A DNA stretch of 58,829 bases, from contig DUDG01000041.1 in assembly GCA_012959395.1 (NCBI GenBank), positions 1 to 58,829 of the forward strand, in the 5' to 3' direction. Below the pieces are notes generated by a model that was given only the letters and a program-made list of their open reading frames with translations, was not told the DNA's origin and ran no database searches. Both the position numbers and the translations under genes were made by a program. Positions within the stretch are counted from its first letter, which is position 1. The number at the start of each line of letters is the position of its first letter. The stretch is from Flavobacteriaceae bacterium. GTDB lineage: Bacteria > Bacteroidota > Bacteroidia > Flavobacteriales > Flavobacteriaceae. Shown here one piece after another: positions 8,453 through 16,766 of the stretch.

Positions 8453-9381
8453 TAGAAGTTATATACTACTTCTAACTTATAATCTCTTAATGCTGATTTT
8501 GCTTTTTCAAAATCTTGTGAAAATCCTAAAATATAACCACCACCACCAGATCCACAAAGTTTTAAGAAATAATCATTAGATTCTATCCCTTTAGCCCAAA
8601 TGTTATGAAGGTCTTCAGGAATCATAGGCTTGAAATTTTTTAAAACTACTTTTGATAATTTTTTGATATTTAAAAAAAGTGACTTGAAATCAGCTTTCAA
8701 AAAATCATCAACACAATTGTCTGTTGTATTTATAAAATCCTCTTTAATGATTTTACTATATTCTTTATTTTTCATTGATTCAAAAAATATCTCAACCATA
8801 GGAGCTGTATCACTTGATTCCCCACTGTCTAATAAAAATACTGCACCTTTTCCATTATAGAATTGAGAAGGTATCCAGGTAGTTTCTACTTTATTTTTAG
8901 AATGCATTAGAATTGGTAAACTTAGATAACTATTTAAAGGATCTAATCCCGAAGATTTTCCATGAAAATAAGATTCCATTTCAGAAAAAACATGTTTCAA
9001 TACTAAGATTTTTTCTTTTGTTAAATTTTCAAGAACTGTTATTTTGTTTTGAGCATATCGATCATATATAGCAGCTACTAATGCACCGCTACTTCCAACA
9101 CCATATCCTTGAGGAATAGTACTATCAAAATACATCCCCATATTCAAGTCATTATCCATCTTATTAAGATCAAAAGCAACTATAGTATTATCTAATTTAG
9201 ATATGAAATCTTTAAATAATCGTAAGTTATTATTAGATTTTTTTACTTCTTGATTATTTAAATCACCTAATTTAAATCCTCCTTTGAAAAAATTATAAGG
9301 AATAGATAATCCTTTGGAATTCTTTATAATACCATATTCTCCAAACAGTAGAATCTTTGAATAAAATAATGGAGCTTTCAT
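8452..9381 (-). CDS. Mevalonate kinase (GHMP family)
   Basis: 309 aa. It phosphorylates mevalonate at the expense of ATP. Evidence: the N-terminal KILLFGEYGI, the ATP-loop motif 2 IPQGYGVGSSGAL near residues 90-102, HGKSSGLDP with the catalytic Asp, and the C-terminal glycine-rich CGSGGGGYILGF. It lies directly downstream of the decarboxylase gene at 9391 and upstream of UbiA, with 10-base and overlapping junctions. The N-terminus is short compared with eukaryotic enzymes, as is usual for flavobacterial members. Another GHMP substrate is possible, but the neighbouring diphosphomevalonate decarboxylase makes mevalonate the best call. Confidence 0.85.
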   Translation of the reverse strand: MKAPLFYSKILLFGEYGIIKNSKGLSIPYNFFKGGFKLGDLNNQEVKKSNNNLRLFKDFISKLDNTIVAFDLNKMDNDLNMGMYFDSTIPQGYGVGSSGALVAAIYDRYAQNKITVLENLTKEKILVLKHVFSEMESYFHGKSSGLDPLNSYLSLPILMHSKNKVETTWIPSQFYNGKGAVFLLDSGESSDTAPMVEIFFESMKNKEYSKIIKEDFINTTDNCVDDFLKADFKSLFLNIKKLSKVVLKNFKPMIPEDLHNIWAKGIESNDYFLKLCGSGGGGYILGFSQDFEKAKSALRDYKLEVVYNF

Positions 9382-9390
9382 TGCGTAAAA

Positions 9391-10470
9391 TTATAATTTA
9401 TTTGGTCCATTACCTATCTTATCATTTATAAATTCACCATTTTCACAATAACTAAGTAAATTAGAAGATATAAAGTTTTGGATTTTATCATATTCATTTT
9501 CAGGATATAACAAATGAATATTAGCTCCAGCATCAAGAGTAAAACAAATTTTTGATTTGTTTTCTTTTCTATATTTCCAAACTTCATTAATAATTTTTAA
9601 TGTATTTGGCTTTATTAAAATAAAATAAGGCTGTGAGGTCATCATCATTGCATGAAGGGATAAAGCTTCAATCTCGACTATTTTAATAAACAAATCATAA
9701 TTTCCATTCTCAAGAGCTTTATTTAATTGTTTTAAATTATTATGTGCTTGTTTTATTCTATCACTAGAAAACGAATGACCATTCATTAAATCATGTCCAA
9801 AAGAACTAGAAACTTCTTTCTTCCCCTTATCTACAAGTAACACAGTATCGTTAATATTTTTAAAAATACTATTAACTTTATTTGGATATATGTTAGCATA
9901 TAAATCATTGCTTTCCGAAAATAATTCACTAAATCCCCAAATAGAAATTGGCCCCATAATACTTCTACAAGCACTTCCAGAACCTAAACGGGCTAAAAAA
10001 GAAGCTTTTTTAAAAAAATACTCATCATCGATTTCAGGGTTTAGGTGTTTTTCAATATCCATTATTGATAAAGAAAGAGCGCTATAGGAGGAAGCAGAAG
10101 ATGCAATTCCACTACTATGAGGAAAAGAATTACTCGTTTCTATTATCAGTTTTAAGTTTAGTAAATAAGGACAATAGCATTTAATTCTATTAAAAAATTG
10201 AAATAATTTGTCTTCAAAGCTTATTTCTCTTTTACCCTCAAACAATAGACTAAAATCAAAGTTATTATCTTTTACATTTTTTGATTGATATGAAATTCTA
10301 GCTTTTGAATAGCAATTACTCAAAGTCAAACTCAATGAAGGGTTCATTGGAATTTGATTAGGTTTTTTTCCCCAATATTTAACTAAAGCAATGTTACTTG
10401 GTGATTGCCATTCAGAAATTCCATTTATATTTTCGTTATCACTTGAATTATAAATAAAATTTTTATTCAT
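9391..10470 (-). CDS. mvaD: Diphosphomevalonate decarboxylase
   Basis: 359 aa. It converts mevalonate 5-diphosphate to isopentenyl diphosphate with ATP hydrolysis and loss of CO2. Diagnostic segments: SNIALVKYWGKK near residues 25-36, then MNPSLSLTL; the phosphate loop SSGIASSASSYSAL; ARLGSGSACRSI; and CFTLDAGANIHLL, which supplies the catalytic Asp. Length is normal for the family. The gene is four bases downstream of the ferredoxin-NADP reductase gene and ten bases upstream of mevalonate kinase, so Fe-S, redox and isoprenoid genes may share a transcript. Confidence 0.93.
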   Translation of the reverse strand: MNKNFIYNSSDNENINGISEWQSPSNIALVKYWGKKPNQIPMNPSLSLTLSNCYSKARISYQSKNVKDNNFDFSLLFEGKREISFEDKLFQFFNRIKCYCPYLLNLKLIIETSNSFPHSSGIASSASSYSALSLSIMDIEKHLNPEIDDEYFFKKASFLARLGSGSACRSIMGPISIWGFSELFSESNDLYANIYPNKVNSIFKNINDTVLLVDKGKKEVSSSFGHDLMNGHSFSSDRIKQAHNNLKQLNKALENGNYDLFIKIVEIEALSLHAMMMTSQPYFILIKPNTLKIINEVWKYRKENKSKICFTLDAGANIHLLYPENEYDKIQNFISSNLLSYCENGEFINDKIGNGPNKL

Positions 10471-10473
10471 AAA

Positions 10474-11532
10474 CTATTCAATGGATTTAATTATTGAATT
10501 ATCTGTTTTTCTAGTTGAACCATCGAAACCTTGAACTCCAGAAACTGTCGTATACTTTAAAATATTTTTCTTGTTAGGAAATATTATTTTAAAAGCTGCT
10601 TGACACATTAGCGTAGCTTCGTGAAAACCACATAAAATTAATTTTAATTTTCCAGGATATGTATTAATATCTCCTACAGCAAAAATTCCTGGAATATTAG
10701 TTTGATAATCAAGAGCATTATTTACAACTATTGAATTTGTATTAATTTCTAAACCCCAGTCAACTAAACCTCCTAACTTAGGAATTAATCCAAATAATGG
10801 AATAAAATAATCTGTTTCTATTAATTTATCTAAACCATTTAATTTTATTGAAACACTTTGAAGTTTATTAGATCCATTTAATTTTAAAACTTCACTTGGA
10901 GTTATGACGTCAATTAAAGATTTGTTTTTTAAGTCTTGAACCTTTTCTACTGAATCAAAAGCACCTCTAAATTTAGTTCTTCTATGAATTAAAGTAACCT
11001 TTTTGGCTATTTTAGACAAAACAATAGTCCAATCTAAAGCCGAATCTCCTCCACCAGAAATAATAACTTTTTTGTCTTTATAAAAATCTAGGTCTTTAAT
11101 CATGTATTCCACTCCCTTTCCTTCAAAATTATCAATATTATTAATCGGAGGTTTCCTTGGTTCAAAACTGCCTAATCCTGCTGAGATAGCTATAACCTTA
11201 GAGTTATGAATTAGACCTTTATTAGTAATCACCTCAAATGATCCATCATCATTTCTAATTAATTTTTCAGCTCTTTCCCCTAGAGTATATCCAGGGCTAA
11301 AAGGCTTTATTTGCTCCAATAAACTATCAATTAATGATCCAGCCAAAACTTCAGGCATTCCTGGAATATCATAAATTGGTTTTTTAGGATAAATTTCTGA
11401 ACATTGTCCTCCTGGCTTTTCTAAAGCATCAATTATATGACATTTTAATCCCAATAGACCTGCTTCAAAAACAGTGAATAATCCAACTGGACCAGCTCCA
11501 ATAATTAAAATATCAGTTGTAATTTTATTCAT
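10474..11532 (-). CDS. Ferredoxin-NADP+ reductase, thioredoxin-reductase-like type
   Basis: 352-aa flavoprotein with an FAD-binding GAGPVG near residue 12, a NADPH-binding GGGDSALDW near residue 160 and the closing FAD segment IFAVGDINTYPGKLKLILCGFHEA. The CxxC redox pair of true thioredoxin reductase is absent, which points to the YumC-type ferredoxin(flavodoxin)-NADP+ reductase. I start it at the ATG at 11532; an upstream in-frame TTG at 11544 would overlap the nifU-like gene. Downstream of NifU- and Mrp-like genes, it plausibly supplies electrons for Fe-S cluster work. Confidence 0.87.
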   Translation of the reverse strand: MNKITTDILIIGAGPVGLFTVFEAGLLGLKCHIIDALEKPGGQCSEIYPKKPIYDIPGMPEVLAGSLIDSLLEQIKPFSPGYTLGERAEKLIRNDDGSFEVITNKGLIHNSKVIAISAGLGSFEPRKPPINNIDNFEGKGVEYMIKDLDFYKDKKVIISGGGDSALDWTIVLSKIAKKVTLIHRRTKFRGAFDSVEKVQDLKNKSLIDVITPSEVLKLNGSNKLQSVSIKLNGLDKLIETDYFIPLFGLIPKLGGLVDWGLEINTNSIVVNNALDYQTNIPGIFAVGDINTYPGKLKLILCGFHEATLMCQAAFKIIFPNKKNILKYTTVSGVQGFDGSTRKTDNSIIKSIE

Positions 11533-11536
11533 TCTG

Positions 11537-11773
11537 TTAACCAATATTTATTACTTTTTGAATTTGAGGAGCATATTTTTTAATAATCATTTCTACTCCA
11601 CTTTTTAAAGTCATTTGATTTACGGAACAACTGACACAATTACCCATTAGTTTAACTTCAACTATATTATTATTAATAGATAATAATTCAATATCTCCCC
11701 CATCAGATTCTAAAAAAGGTCTTATTTCACTTAAAGCTTTTTCTACTTTATTTCTTAATACATCTTTATTCAT
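11537..11773 (-). CDS. NifU C-terminal domain Fe-S scaffold protein
   Basis: 78-aa stand-alone NifU C-terminal domain. The cluster-binding Cys pair is in GNCVSCSVNQMTLKSGVE, typical of NfuA-like carriers that hold a [4Fe-4S] cluster between two subunits and pass it to target proteins. The region before it (FLESDGGDIELL) is the standard family start. It lies five bases downstream of the Mrp ATPase and four bases upstream of the FNR start, so the three almost certainly form one unit for Fe-S biogenesis in the cytoplasm. Confidence 0.93.
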   Translation of the reverse strand: MNKDVLRNKVEKALSEIRPFLESDGGDIELLSINNNIVEVKLMGNCVSCSVNQMTLKSGVEMIIKKYAPQIQKVINIG

Positions 11774-11778
11774 AATAT

Positions 11779-12909
11779 TTATTTAATAGCTGAACAACCT
11801 GACATTGTTGTAATTTTAATTACTTCGGTTTCAGGAAGTTTTTTATTTCTAATTATAAGTTCTGAAAGCATATTTTTTGAAATATTATTAAATACACTTT
11901 GAATTAATGTTTCATCTTGCAATGCAGCTGGCCTTCCATAATCACCAGATTCTCTAATACTCTGAATTAAAGGAATTTCACCTAAAAAAGGAACTTCCAA
12001 ATCAATAGATAAATTTTTAGCCCCTTCTTTGCCAAATAAATAATATTTATTGTCAGGCAATTCTAAAGGTGAGAAATATGACATGTTTTCAATAATTCCT
12101 AATACTGGAACATTGATATTTTCTTGATTAAACATTGAAATTCCTTTTCTCGCGTCCACTAAAGCTACATTTTGAGGAGTACTTACAATAACTGCTCCAG
12201 AAATTGGTAATGACTGCATAATACTCAAATGAATATCACCCGTGCCAGGAGGTAAATCAATTAGTAAAAAATCTAAATCACCCCAATCTGCATCAAAAAT
12301 CATTTGATTCAATGCTTTTGATGCCATTGGCCCTCTCCATATTACTGCTTGATCTAATTTTGTAAAAAACCCTATTGATAGAATTTTAACTCCAAAACTT
12401 TCAATTGGTTTCATTTTAGACTTTCCATTAACATTTACAGCCAAAGGCTTACTATCAAAAATATCAAACATTAGGGGAATAGATGGTCCATAAATATCTG
12501 CATCTAGTATACCTACACTAAAGCCCATTTGTGATAAAGATATAGCCAAATTTGCCGTAACTGTTGACTTTCCCACCCCTCCTTTTCCTGATGATATAGC
12601 AAGTATATTACTTATATTATCTAATTTTCGATTAAGATTTAAAATAGTTTTATTAGTCTCTGCTTTCAATTTAAAATTAATTTTAATATCTATTTTCTGA
12701 TTTAATTTACTTTTTATTGACTTTAAAATTTTTGACTTTATATTATTTTTTGCTTGTAAAGAAGGATTATTTATGTTTATATCGATTAAAATTTCATTAT
12801 TAAAAACAACGACATTTAAAACTGAGTTATCTGAAACAATATCACTTGTTTGACCTTCGAAATGAATAGTTTTTAAAATTTCTAATACAAGTTCCTTATT
12901 TGGTTTCAC
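11779..12909 (-). CDS. Mrp/NBP35-type Fe-S cluster carrier ATPase
   Basis: 376 aa. An N-terminal MIP18/DUF59-like domain (about residues 1-85) precedes a ParA/MinD-type P-loop ATPase with deviant Walker A SSGKGGVGKST near residue 105 and LLIDLPPGTGD. It belongs to the ApbC/Mrp family that binds and delivers Fe-S clusters. The CxxC often found in the C-terminal part of NBP35-type proteins is missing, as in many Bacteroidota members; the only late Cys is in GCSAIK at the end. The start is a GTG, 33-40 bases downstream of a good TATATTTG -7 box. It is first of the Mrp-NifU-FNR-mvaD series. Confidence 0.9.
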   Translation of the reverse strand: MKPNKELVLEILKTIHFEGQTSDIVSDNSVLNVVVFNNEILIDININNPSLQAKNNIKSKILKSIKSKLNQKIDIKINFKLKAETNKTILNLNRKLDNISNILAISSGKGGVGKSTVTANLAISLSQMGFSVGILDADIYGPSIPLMFDIFDSKPLAVNVNGKSKMKPIESFGVKILSIGFFTKLDQAVIWRGPMASKALNQMIFDADWGDLDFLLIDLPPGTGDIHLSIMQSLPISGAVIVSTPQNVALVDARKGISMFNQENINVPVLGIIENMSYFSPLELPDNKYYLFGKEGAKNLSIDLEVPFLGEIPLIQSIRESGDYGRPAALQDETLIQSVFNNISKNMLSELIIRNKKLPETEVIKITTMSGCSAIK

Positions 12910-12941
12910 AATTAAGCAATATTTAAAATCATTCTAAATTG

Positions 12942-12949
12942 CAAATATA
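12942..12949 (-). promoter_or_regulatory. Candidate Bacteroidota -7 box for the mrp operon
   Basis: Read on the minus strand the sequence is TATATTTG, a perfect match to TAnnTTTG, and the mrp GTG start is 33 bases further on. No convincing -33 TTG is present at the usual distance, so this rests on the -7 element alone. Confidence 0.45.
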
Positions 12950-12965
12950 GGGTTATGAATATAAT

Positions 12966-13307
12966 TTATTGTAATTCTAAAGAAGGATCCCAAAAAATAT
13001 TTTTAAAATTAACAACTTGATCATTTTCAACCTTAACACCTTCACTTTCTAATAATTGTTTCATCAAATTAATTCCAAAAAAATGTTTTTTTCCTGTTAA
13101 AAGTCCAATTCTATTAACTACTCTATGAGCGGGGACTCCTTCTGTTATGTGAGAAGCATTCATTGCCCAACCCACTACTCTTGCACTTTTTTTTGAGCCA
13201 AGATAATTTGCAATAGCTCCATAAGTAGTCACTCTCCCATATGGAATTTTGGAAACTATACTATATACTTTATTAAAAAAATCTGATTTATTAAAAATAT
13301 TAGTCAT
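12966..13307 (-). CDS. Alkyltransferase-like (MGMT-fold) DNA-binding protein
   Basis: 113 aa covering only the DNA-binding domain of O6-alkylguanine-DNA alkyltransferase. The helix-turn-helix region PYGRVTTYGAIA and the block RVVGWAMNAS are intact. The alkyl-acceptor motif PCHR reads PAHR, with Ala60 in place of the reactive Cys. It therefore cannot accept an alkyl group and fits the ATL proteins, which flip and mark alkylated guanines for nucleotide excision repair. The ATG overlaps the end of trmB by eight bases, indicating translational coupling. Ala at this position is known in ATL proteins, so this is not a broken gene. Confidence 0.9.
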   Translation of the reverse strand: MTNIFNKSDFFNKVYSIVSKIPYGRVTTYGAIANYLGSKKSARVVGWAMNASHITEGVPAHRVVNRIGLLTGKKHFFGINLMKQLLESEGVKVENDQVVNFKNIFWDPSLELQ

Positions 13308-13980
13308 CGTTAAAATTAAAACTTAAATAAGAAATATTTTTATCTAATTCTGAAAATAACTTTTCATAATGTGTTTTAATATTCAACACTTCATCTGGAG
13401 CGTTAAGATTACTATAAACATTGTGATTAGACAATAGAGGTGTAATTGAAAGACCTTCTAAAAGACCCAAAGTGTAGCCATGAAGAAACTCACTATCTGT
13501 TTTTAGGTGAACAATTCCATCAGATTTTAAAATATTCTTATATATTTCTAAAAATATAGGGTTTGTCAATCTATGTTTTCTTCTTTGATATTTGATTTGT
13601 GGATCTGGAAATGTTAACCAAATCTCACTCACCTCATCATTGCCAAATACGTAATTGATTAATTCTATTTGTGTTCTTAAAAAAACTACATTATCTAAAT
13701 TTTCTTCATTAGCAGTTTTAGCACCTCTCCAAAATCTCGCCCCTTTTATATCAATTCCTATATAATTTACAGAGGGGTTTAATTTAGCTAAATTAACCGT
13801 GTACTCGCCCTTCCCACATCCGAGCTCAACTACAATAGGATTATTGTTTCTAAAATACAAATTATTCCAATTTCCCTTTAAATTAAATTGATTTGATATC
13901 AATTCTTCTCTATTTGGTTGGATTACATTAGAAAAACTTTTGTTTTCGATAAATCGCTTAAGCTTGTTTTTACTGCCCAA
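13300..13980 (-). CDS. trmB: tRNA (guanine46-N7)-methyltransferase
   Basis: 226-aa SAM-dependent enzyme that methylates N7 of G46 in the tRNA variable loop. SAM-binding motif I is VVELGCGKGEYT near residues 50-61, followed by NYIGIDIKGARFW. The family catalytic strand is WLTFPDPQIKYQRRKHRL near 121-138, with HLKTDSEFLH later. Length and motifs are normal. It lies upstream of and overlaps the alkyltransferase-like gene, and follows the histidine kinase gene after a small hairpin. Confidence 0.95.
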   Translation of the reverse strand: MGSKNKLKRFIENKSFSNVIQPNREELISNQFNLKGNWNNLYFRNNNPIVVELGCGKGEYTVNLAKLNPSVNYIGIDIKGARFWRGAKTANEENLDNVVFLRTQIELINYVFGNDEVSEIWLTFPDPQIKYQRRKHRLTNPIFLEIYKNILKSDGIVHLKTDSEFLHGYTLGLLEGLSITPLLSNHNVYSNLNAPDEVLNIKTHYEKLFSELDKNISYLSFNFNDD

Positions 13981-13990
13981 AAATTGTTAG

Positions 13991-14012
13991 TTTAAGTTAG
14001 AGCAAACTTAAA
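13991..14012 (-). terminator. Weak hairpin after the histidine kinase gene
   Basis: An 8-bp AT-rich stem pairs 13991-13998 with 14005-14012 around a 6-base loop, six bases beyond the kinase stop codon. On the minus strand it is followed by CTAACAATTTTTG, an imperfect T-run. It may partly terminate the two-component operon before trmB; the stem is weak. Confidence 0.35.
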
Positions 14013-14017
14013 AATAA

Positions 14018-15070
14018 TTATTTAGATTTTTCTAAAGTAAAAGAGAATTCCGACCCTACCCCATAATCACTTTCAACATAAATTTTTTCATCATGTGCAT
14101 CAATTATGTGCTTAACAATTGCCAAGCCTAATCCAGAGCCACCTGTTTTTCTATTTCCAGAATTATCTACCCTATAGAATCTTTCAAAAAGTCTATTAAA
14201 ATGTATTTTTTTTATTCCACTTCCATTGTCAGTAATTCTAACAATAATTTTATTTTCAACAATATCTTGAATAGTTACTTCTGTTGTTCCCGAATGTTTA
14301 CCATATTTTATGGAATTTTCAATTAAATTGGTTAAAACTTGGTGTATTTTTTCTTGATCACCAACAACATCAGTATTATTAATACTCGAATCCAAAGACA
14401 AAGTAATTTGTTTTTTATTCGCTTGAAATTCTAACATTTCATAAACATTATTTACTAAAGGAACAATATTAAATGTAGACTTTTCTAATTTCAAATCATC
14501 TGACTCAAGCTTAGTTATTAAATCTAAATCTTTCACAATAAAAATTAATCTTTCAATAGCTTTTTCAGCTATTTTGAGATACTTAATATTCACTTCTTCA
14601 TCCTTAAAAGCACCATCAATTAAAGTTAATAAGTAACTTTGTGATGTAAATAAAGGTGTTTTTAATTCATGAGCTAAATTCCCAATAAAATCTCTTCTAA
14701 AATTTTCTTTTTCTTGCATCGATTTAATTTCAGTTTGACTCTCTTTTGAGAATTTTTTTAGTTGCTCAACTAATTCATCCATATTAGTGGAAACAAGAGT
14801 ATCTTCTTTAATTTCCTTAAGAGGAATGAGTTCTTTATATAGATTTCTTAATTTTTTTAAAAGAAAAAATTCTAAGTAAAAATAAATTAACAGAAAAGAA
14901 AAAATAAATAGCGGAACTATAAAAGTCAATAATCCCATTATATTTTTGAATAAAAATATTGGTGTATCTGAATTATTTGAAACAAATAAATAAATTACTA
15001 ACAGAGTAAGGATACTTAGTAGAATTGATAATACTAAAGACTGAAGTCTAGATTTATTGAAAGATGGCAT
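14018..15070 (-). CDS. PhoR-like sensor histidine kinase
   Basis: 350 aa. Two N-terminal membrane helices (about residues 10-33 and 48-73) flank a very short outer loop, so a large extracytoplasmic sensor is lacking. HisKA contains the phospho-acceptor in NLAHELKTP, and the HATPase domain shows NLIENSIKYG, ITDNGSGI and GGSGLGLAIVKH. It is the partner of the response regulator immediately upstream. I use the ATG at 15070, four bases after the regulator's end; an in-frame TTG at 15085 would make it five residues longer and overlapping. The PhoR label is structural; phosphate sensing is not shown. Confidence 0.88.
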   Translation of the reverse strand: MPSFNKSRLQSLVLSILLSILTLLVIYLFVSNNSDTPIFLFKNIMGLLTFIVPLFIFSFLLIYFYLEFFLLKKLRNLYKELIPLKEIKEDTLVSTNMDELVEQLKKFSKESQTEIKSMQEKENFRRDFIGNLAHELKTPLFTSQSYLLTLIDGAFKDEEVNIKYLKIAEKAIERLIFIVKDLDLITKLESDDLKLEKSTFNIVPLVNNVYEMLEFQANKKQITLSLDSSINNTDVVGDQEKIHQVLTNLIENSIKYGKHSGTTEVTIQDIVENKIIVRITDNGSGIKKIHFNRLFERFYRVDNSGNRKTGGSGLGLAIVKHIIDAHDEKIYVESDYGVGSEFSFTLEKSK

Positions 15071-15074
15071 AAAA

Positions 15075-15755
15075 TCATTGGGCAAACTTATATCCTACCC
15101 CTTTAATAGTTTTAAAATACGAATCTCCGATTTTTTCTCTTAATTTTCTAATATGAACATCAATAGTTCTATCACCGACAATAACCTGAGAGCCCCAAAC
15201 CTTACTCATTATTTCATCTCTTGTAAATACCTTTCCTGGTTTGGATCCTAATAAATAGAATAATTCAAATTCTTTTCTCGGTAAAATAATATCTTTTTTA
15301 TTCTTTATTATCTTGTATTCATTTCTATTAATAATAATATTACCTAATTCAATAATATGATTCGCTATTTTACTAGAGTTCATTCTTTTTAAAATAGAAG
15401 CAATTTTTTTTAATAAAATTTTAGGTTTAACAGGTTTTGACATATAATCATCTCCACCTGCATCAAATGCAGCAATTTGAGTAAAATCTTCATTCCTTGC
15501 ACTTAAAAAAATCACCATAGTATTACTTAAAAATGGCATTTCTTTTATCCGTGAACATGCTTCAATACCATCCATTTCAGGCATCATAATATCTAATAAA
15601 ATTATATCCGGGATAAATAATTTAGCCTTTTTTACTGCCTCATTACCATTATTTGCACTTTTAACATCATAACCAGCCAAAGAAAGGTTATATCTTAAAA
15701 TTTCTACAATATCAGGATCATCATCAACAACAAGAACTTTAGGGATATTTGACAT
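15075..15755 (-). CDS. OmpR/PhoB-type response regulator
   Basis: 226 aa. The receiver domain carries acidic residues VVDDDPD near 8-14, phospho-acceptor Asp in LLDIMMPEMDG near 54-64, and the conserved Lys in MSKPVKP. The C-terminal winged-helix DNA-binding domain ends in RTIDVHIRKLREKIG and TIKGVGYKF. It is the first gene of a two-gene operon with the histidine kinase. It is the only transcription regulator I recognise in the whole window; nothing in the sequence links it to the sugar genes. Confidence 0.92.
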   Translation of the reverse strand: MSNIPKVLVVDDDPDIVEILRYNLSLAGYDVKSANNGNEAVKKAKLFIPDIILLDIMMPEMDGIEACSRIKEMPFLSNTMVIFLSARNEDFTQIAAFDAGGDDYMSKPVKPKILLKKIASILKRMNSSKIANHIIELGNIIINRNEYKIIKNKKDIILPRKEFELFYLLGSKPGKVFTRDEIMSKVWGSQVIVGDRTIDVHIRKLREKIGDSYFKTIKGVGYKFAQ

Positions 15756-15791
15756 TATATTACATAATTAAAAAAAACCTTTTTCTTAAAT

Positions 15792-16766
15792 TTGAAAAAA
15801 AAATTGGATTCACTTAATATTTCATCTCAATTAGACTTTAAAAATAAGGCTATTACTTTATTTCATGAACAGTTTAATAAAAACTTCATTTACAATCAAT
15901 ACTGTAAGTTATTGAAAATAAAACCAAATCAGGTAAATGAATTAAAACATATTCCGTTCATTCCTATTCAATTTTTTAAAACACACAAAATAGTTTGTAA
16001 TAATGATAAAATCACCCATTTATTTAAAAGTAGCGGAACTGGAGAAAGTAAAAGCATCAATTATGTAAGTGATATAAATTTATATGTCAAAAGCTTTAGT
16101 AAATGTTTTGAAAATTTTTATGGACCAATTAAAGACTATGTTTTTTTAGGACTTTTACCTTCTTATCTTGAACAAAAAAACTCATCTTTAGTTTATATGA
16201 TTGATTATTTTATCAAAGAATCTAAATATAATGAAAGTGAATTCTACTTAAATGATTATAAAAAGCTTAATAAAGTATTAATTAAATTAAGGAAAGAAAA
16301 TAAAAGAATTATCTTATTTGGAGTCAGTTATGCTTTACTTGATTTTATTGAAAAATACCCTATTAACATCCGTAATCTAATTGTGATTGAAACTGGAGGA
16401 ATGAAAGGCAGAAGAATAGAATTAACAAGAGAAGAACTTCACTCTAGGTTATCAAAAGGATTTAATGTTGAAAACATTCACTCTGAGTATGGTATGACCG
16501 AGTTATTTTCTCAAGCTTACTCAAAACAAAAAGGAATATTTAAAAATCCGCCTTGGATGAAGATATTAATTAGAGATATTAATAACCCTTTTTCAGTATC
16601 AAATACAGGAAGAGGAGCGATAAATGTTATAGATTTAGCAAATATTAATACTTGTGCATTTATTGCTTCAGACGATATTGGGGAAATATTTGATGATTTT
16701 AGTTTTAAAATAAACGGAAGATTAAGTGAATCAGAAATAAGAGGATGTAATCTTATGTTTAACTAA
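15792..16766 (+). CDS. LuxE-like acyl-protein synthetase / acyltransferase
   Basis: 324-aa member of the LuxE/phenylacetate-CoA-ligase-like adenylating group. Matching segments are FIPIQFFKTHK near residue 58, the phosphate-binding FKSSGTGESKS near 77, and the adenylate motif SEYGMTELFSQAYSK. Flavobacteria commonly carry one such orphan near housekeeping genes; its acyl substrate is unknown. The start is uncertain: TTG at 15792 also forms the last bases of a TAAATTTG -7-like box (15787-15794), so translation may begin at the in-frame TTG at 15804. Its 3' end overlaps the convergent tyrS stop by eight bases. Confidence 0.75.
   Translation: MKKKLDSLNISSQLDFKNKAITLFHEQFNKNFIYNQYCKLLKIKPNQVNELKHIPFIPIQFFKTHKIVCNNDKITHLFKSSGTGESKSINYVSDINLYVKSFSKCFENFYGPIKDYVFLGLLPSYLEQKNSSLVYMIDYFIKESKYNESEFYLNDYKKLNKVLIKLRKENKRIILFGVSYALLDFIEKYPINIRNLIVIETGGMKGRRIELTREELHSRLSKGFNVENIHSEYGMTELFSQAYSKQKGIFKNPPWMKILIRDINNPFSVSNTGRGAINVIDLANINTCAFIASDDIGEIFDDFSFKINGRLSESEIRGCNLMFN

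Noticed and set aside
10474-11532. Thioredoxin reductase
   Set aside because: The fold fits, but the CxxC redox pair is absent; ferredoxin-NADP reductase of the YumC type is a better match.
12966-13307. Active O6-alkylguanine-DNA methyltransferase
   Set aside because: The acceptor Cys is replaced by Ala in PAHR and the N-terminal domain is absent; it is an alkyltransferase-like protein.
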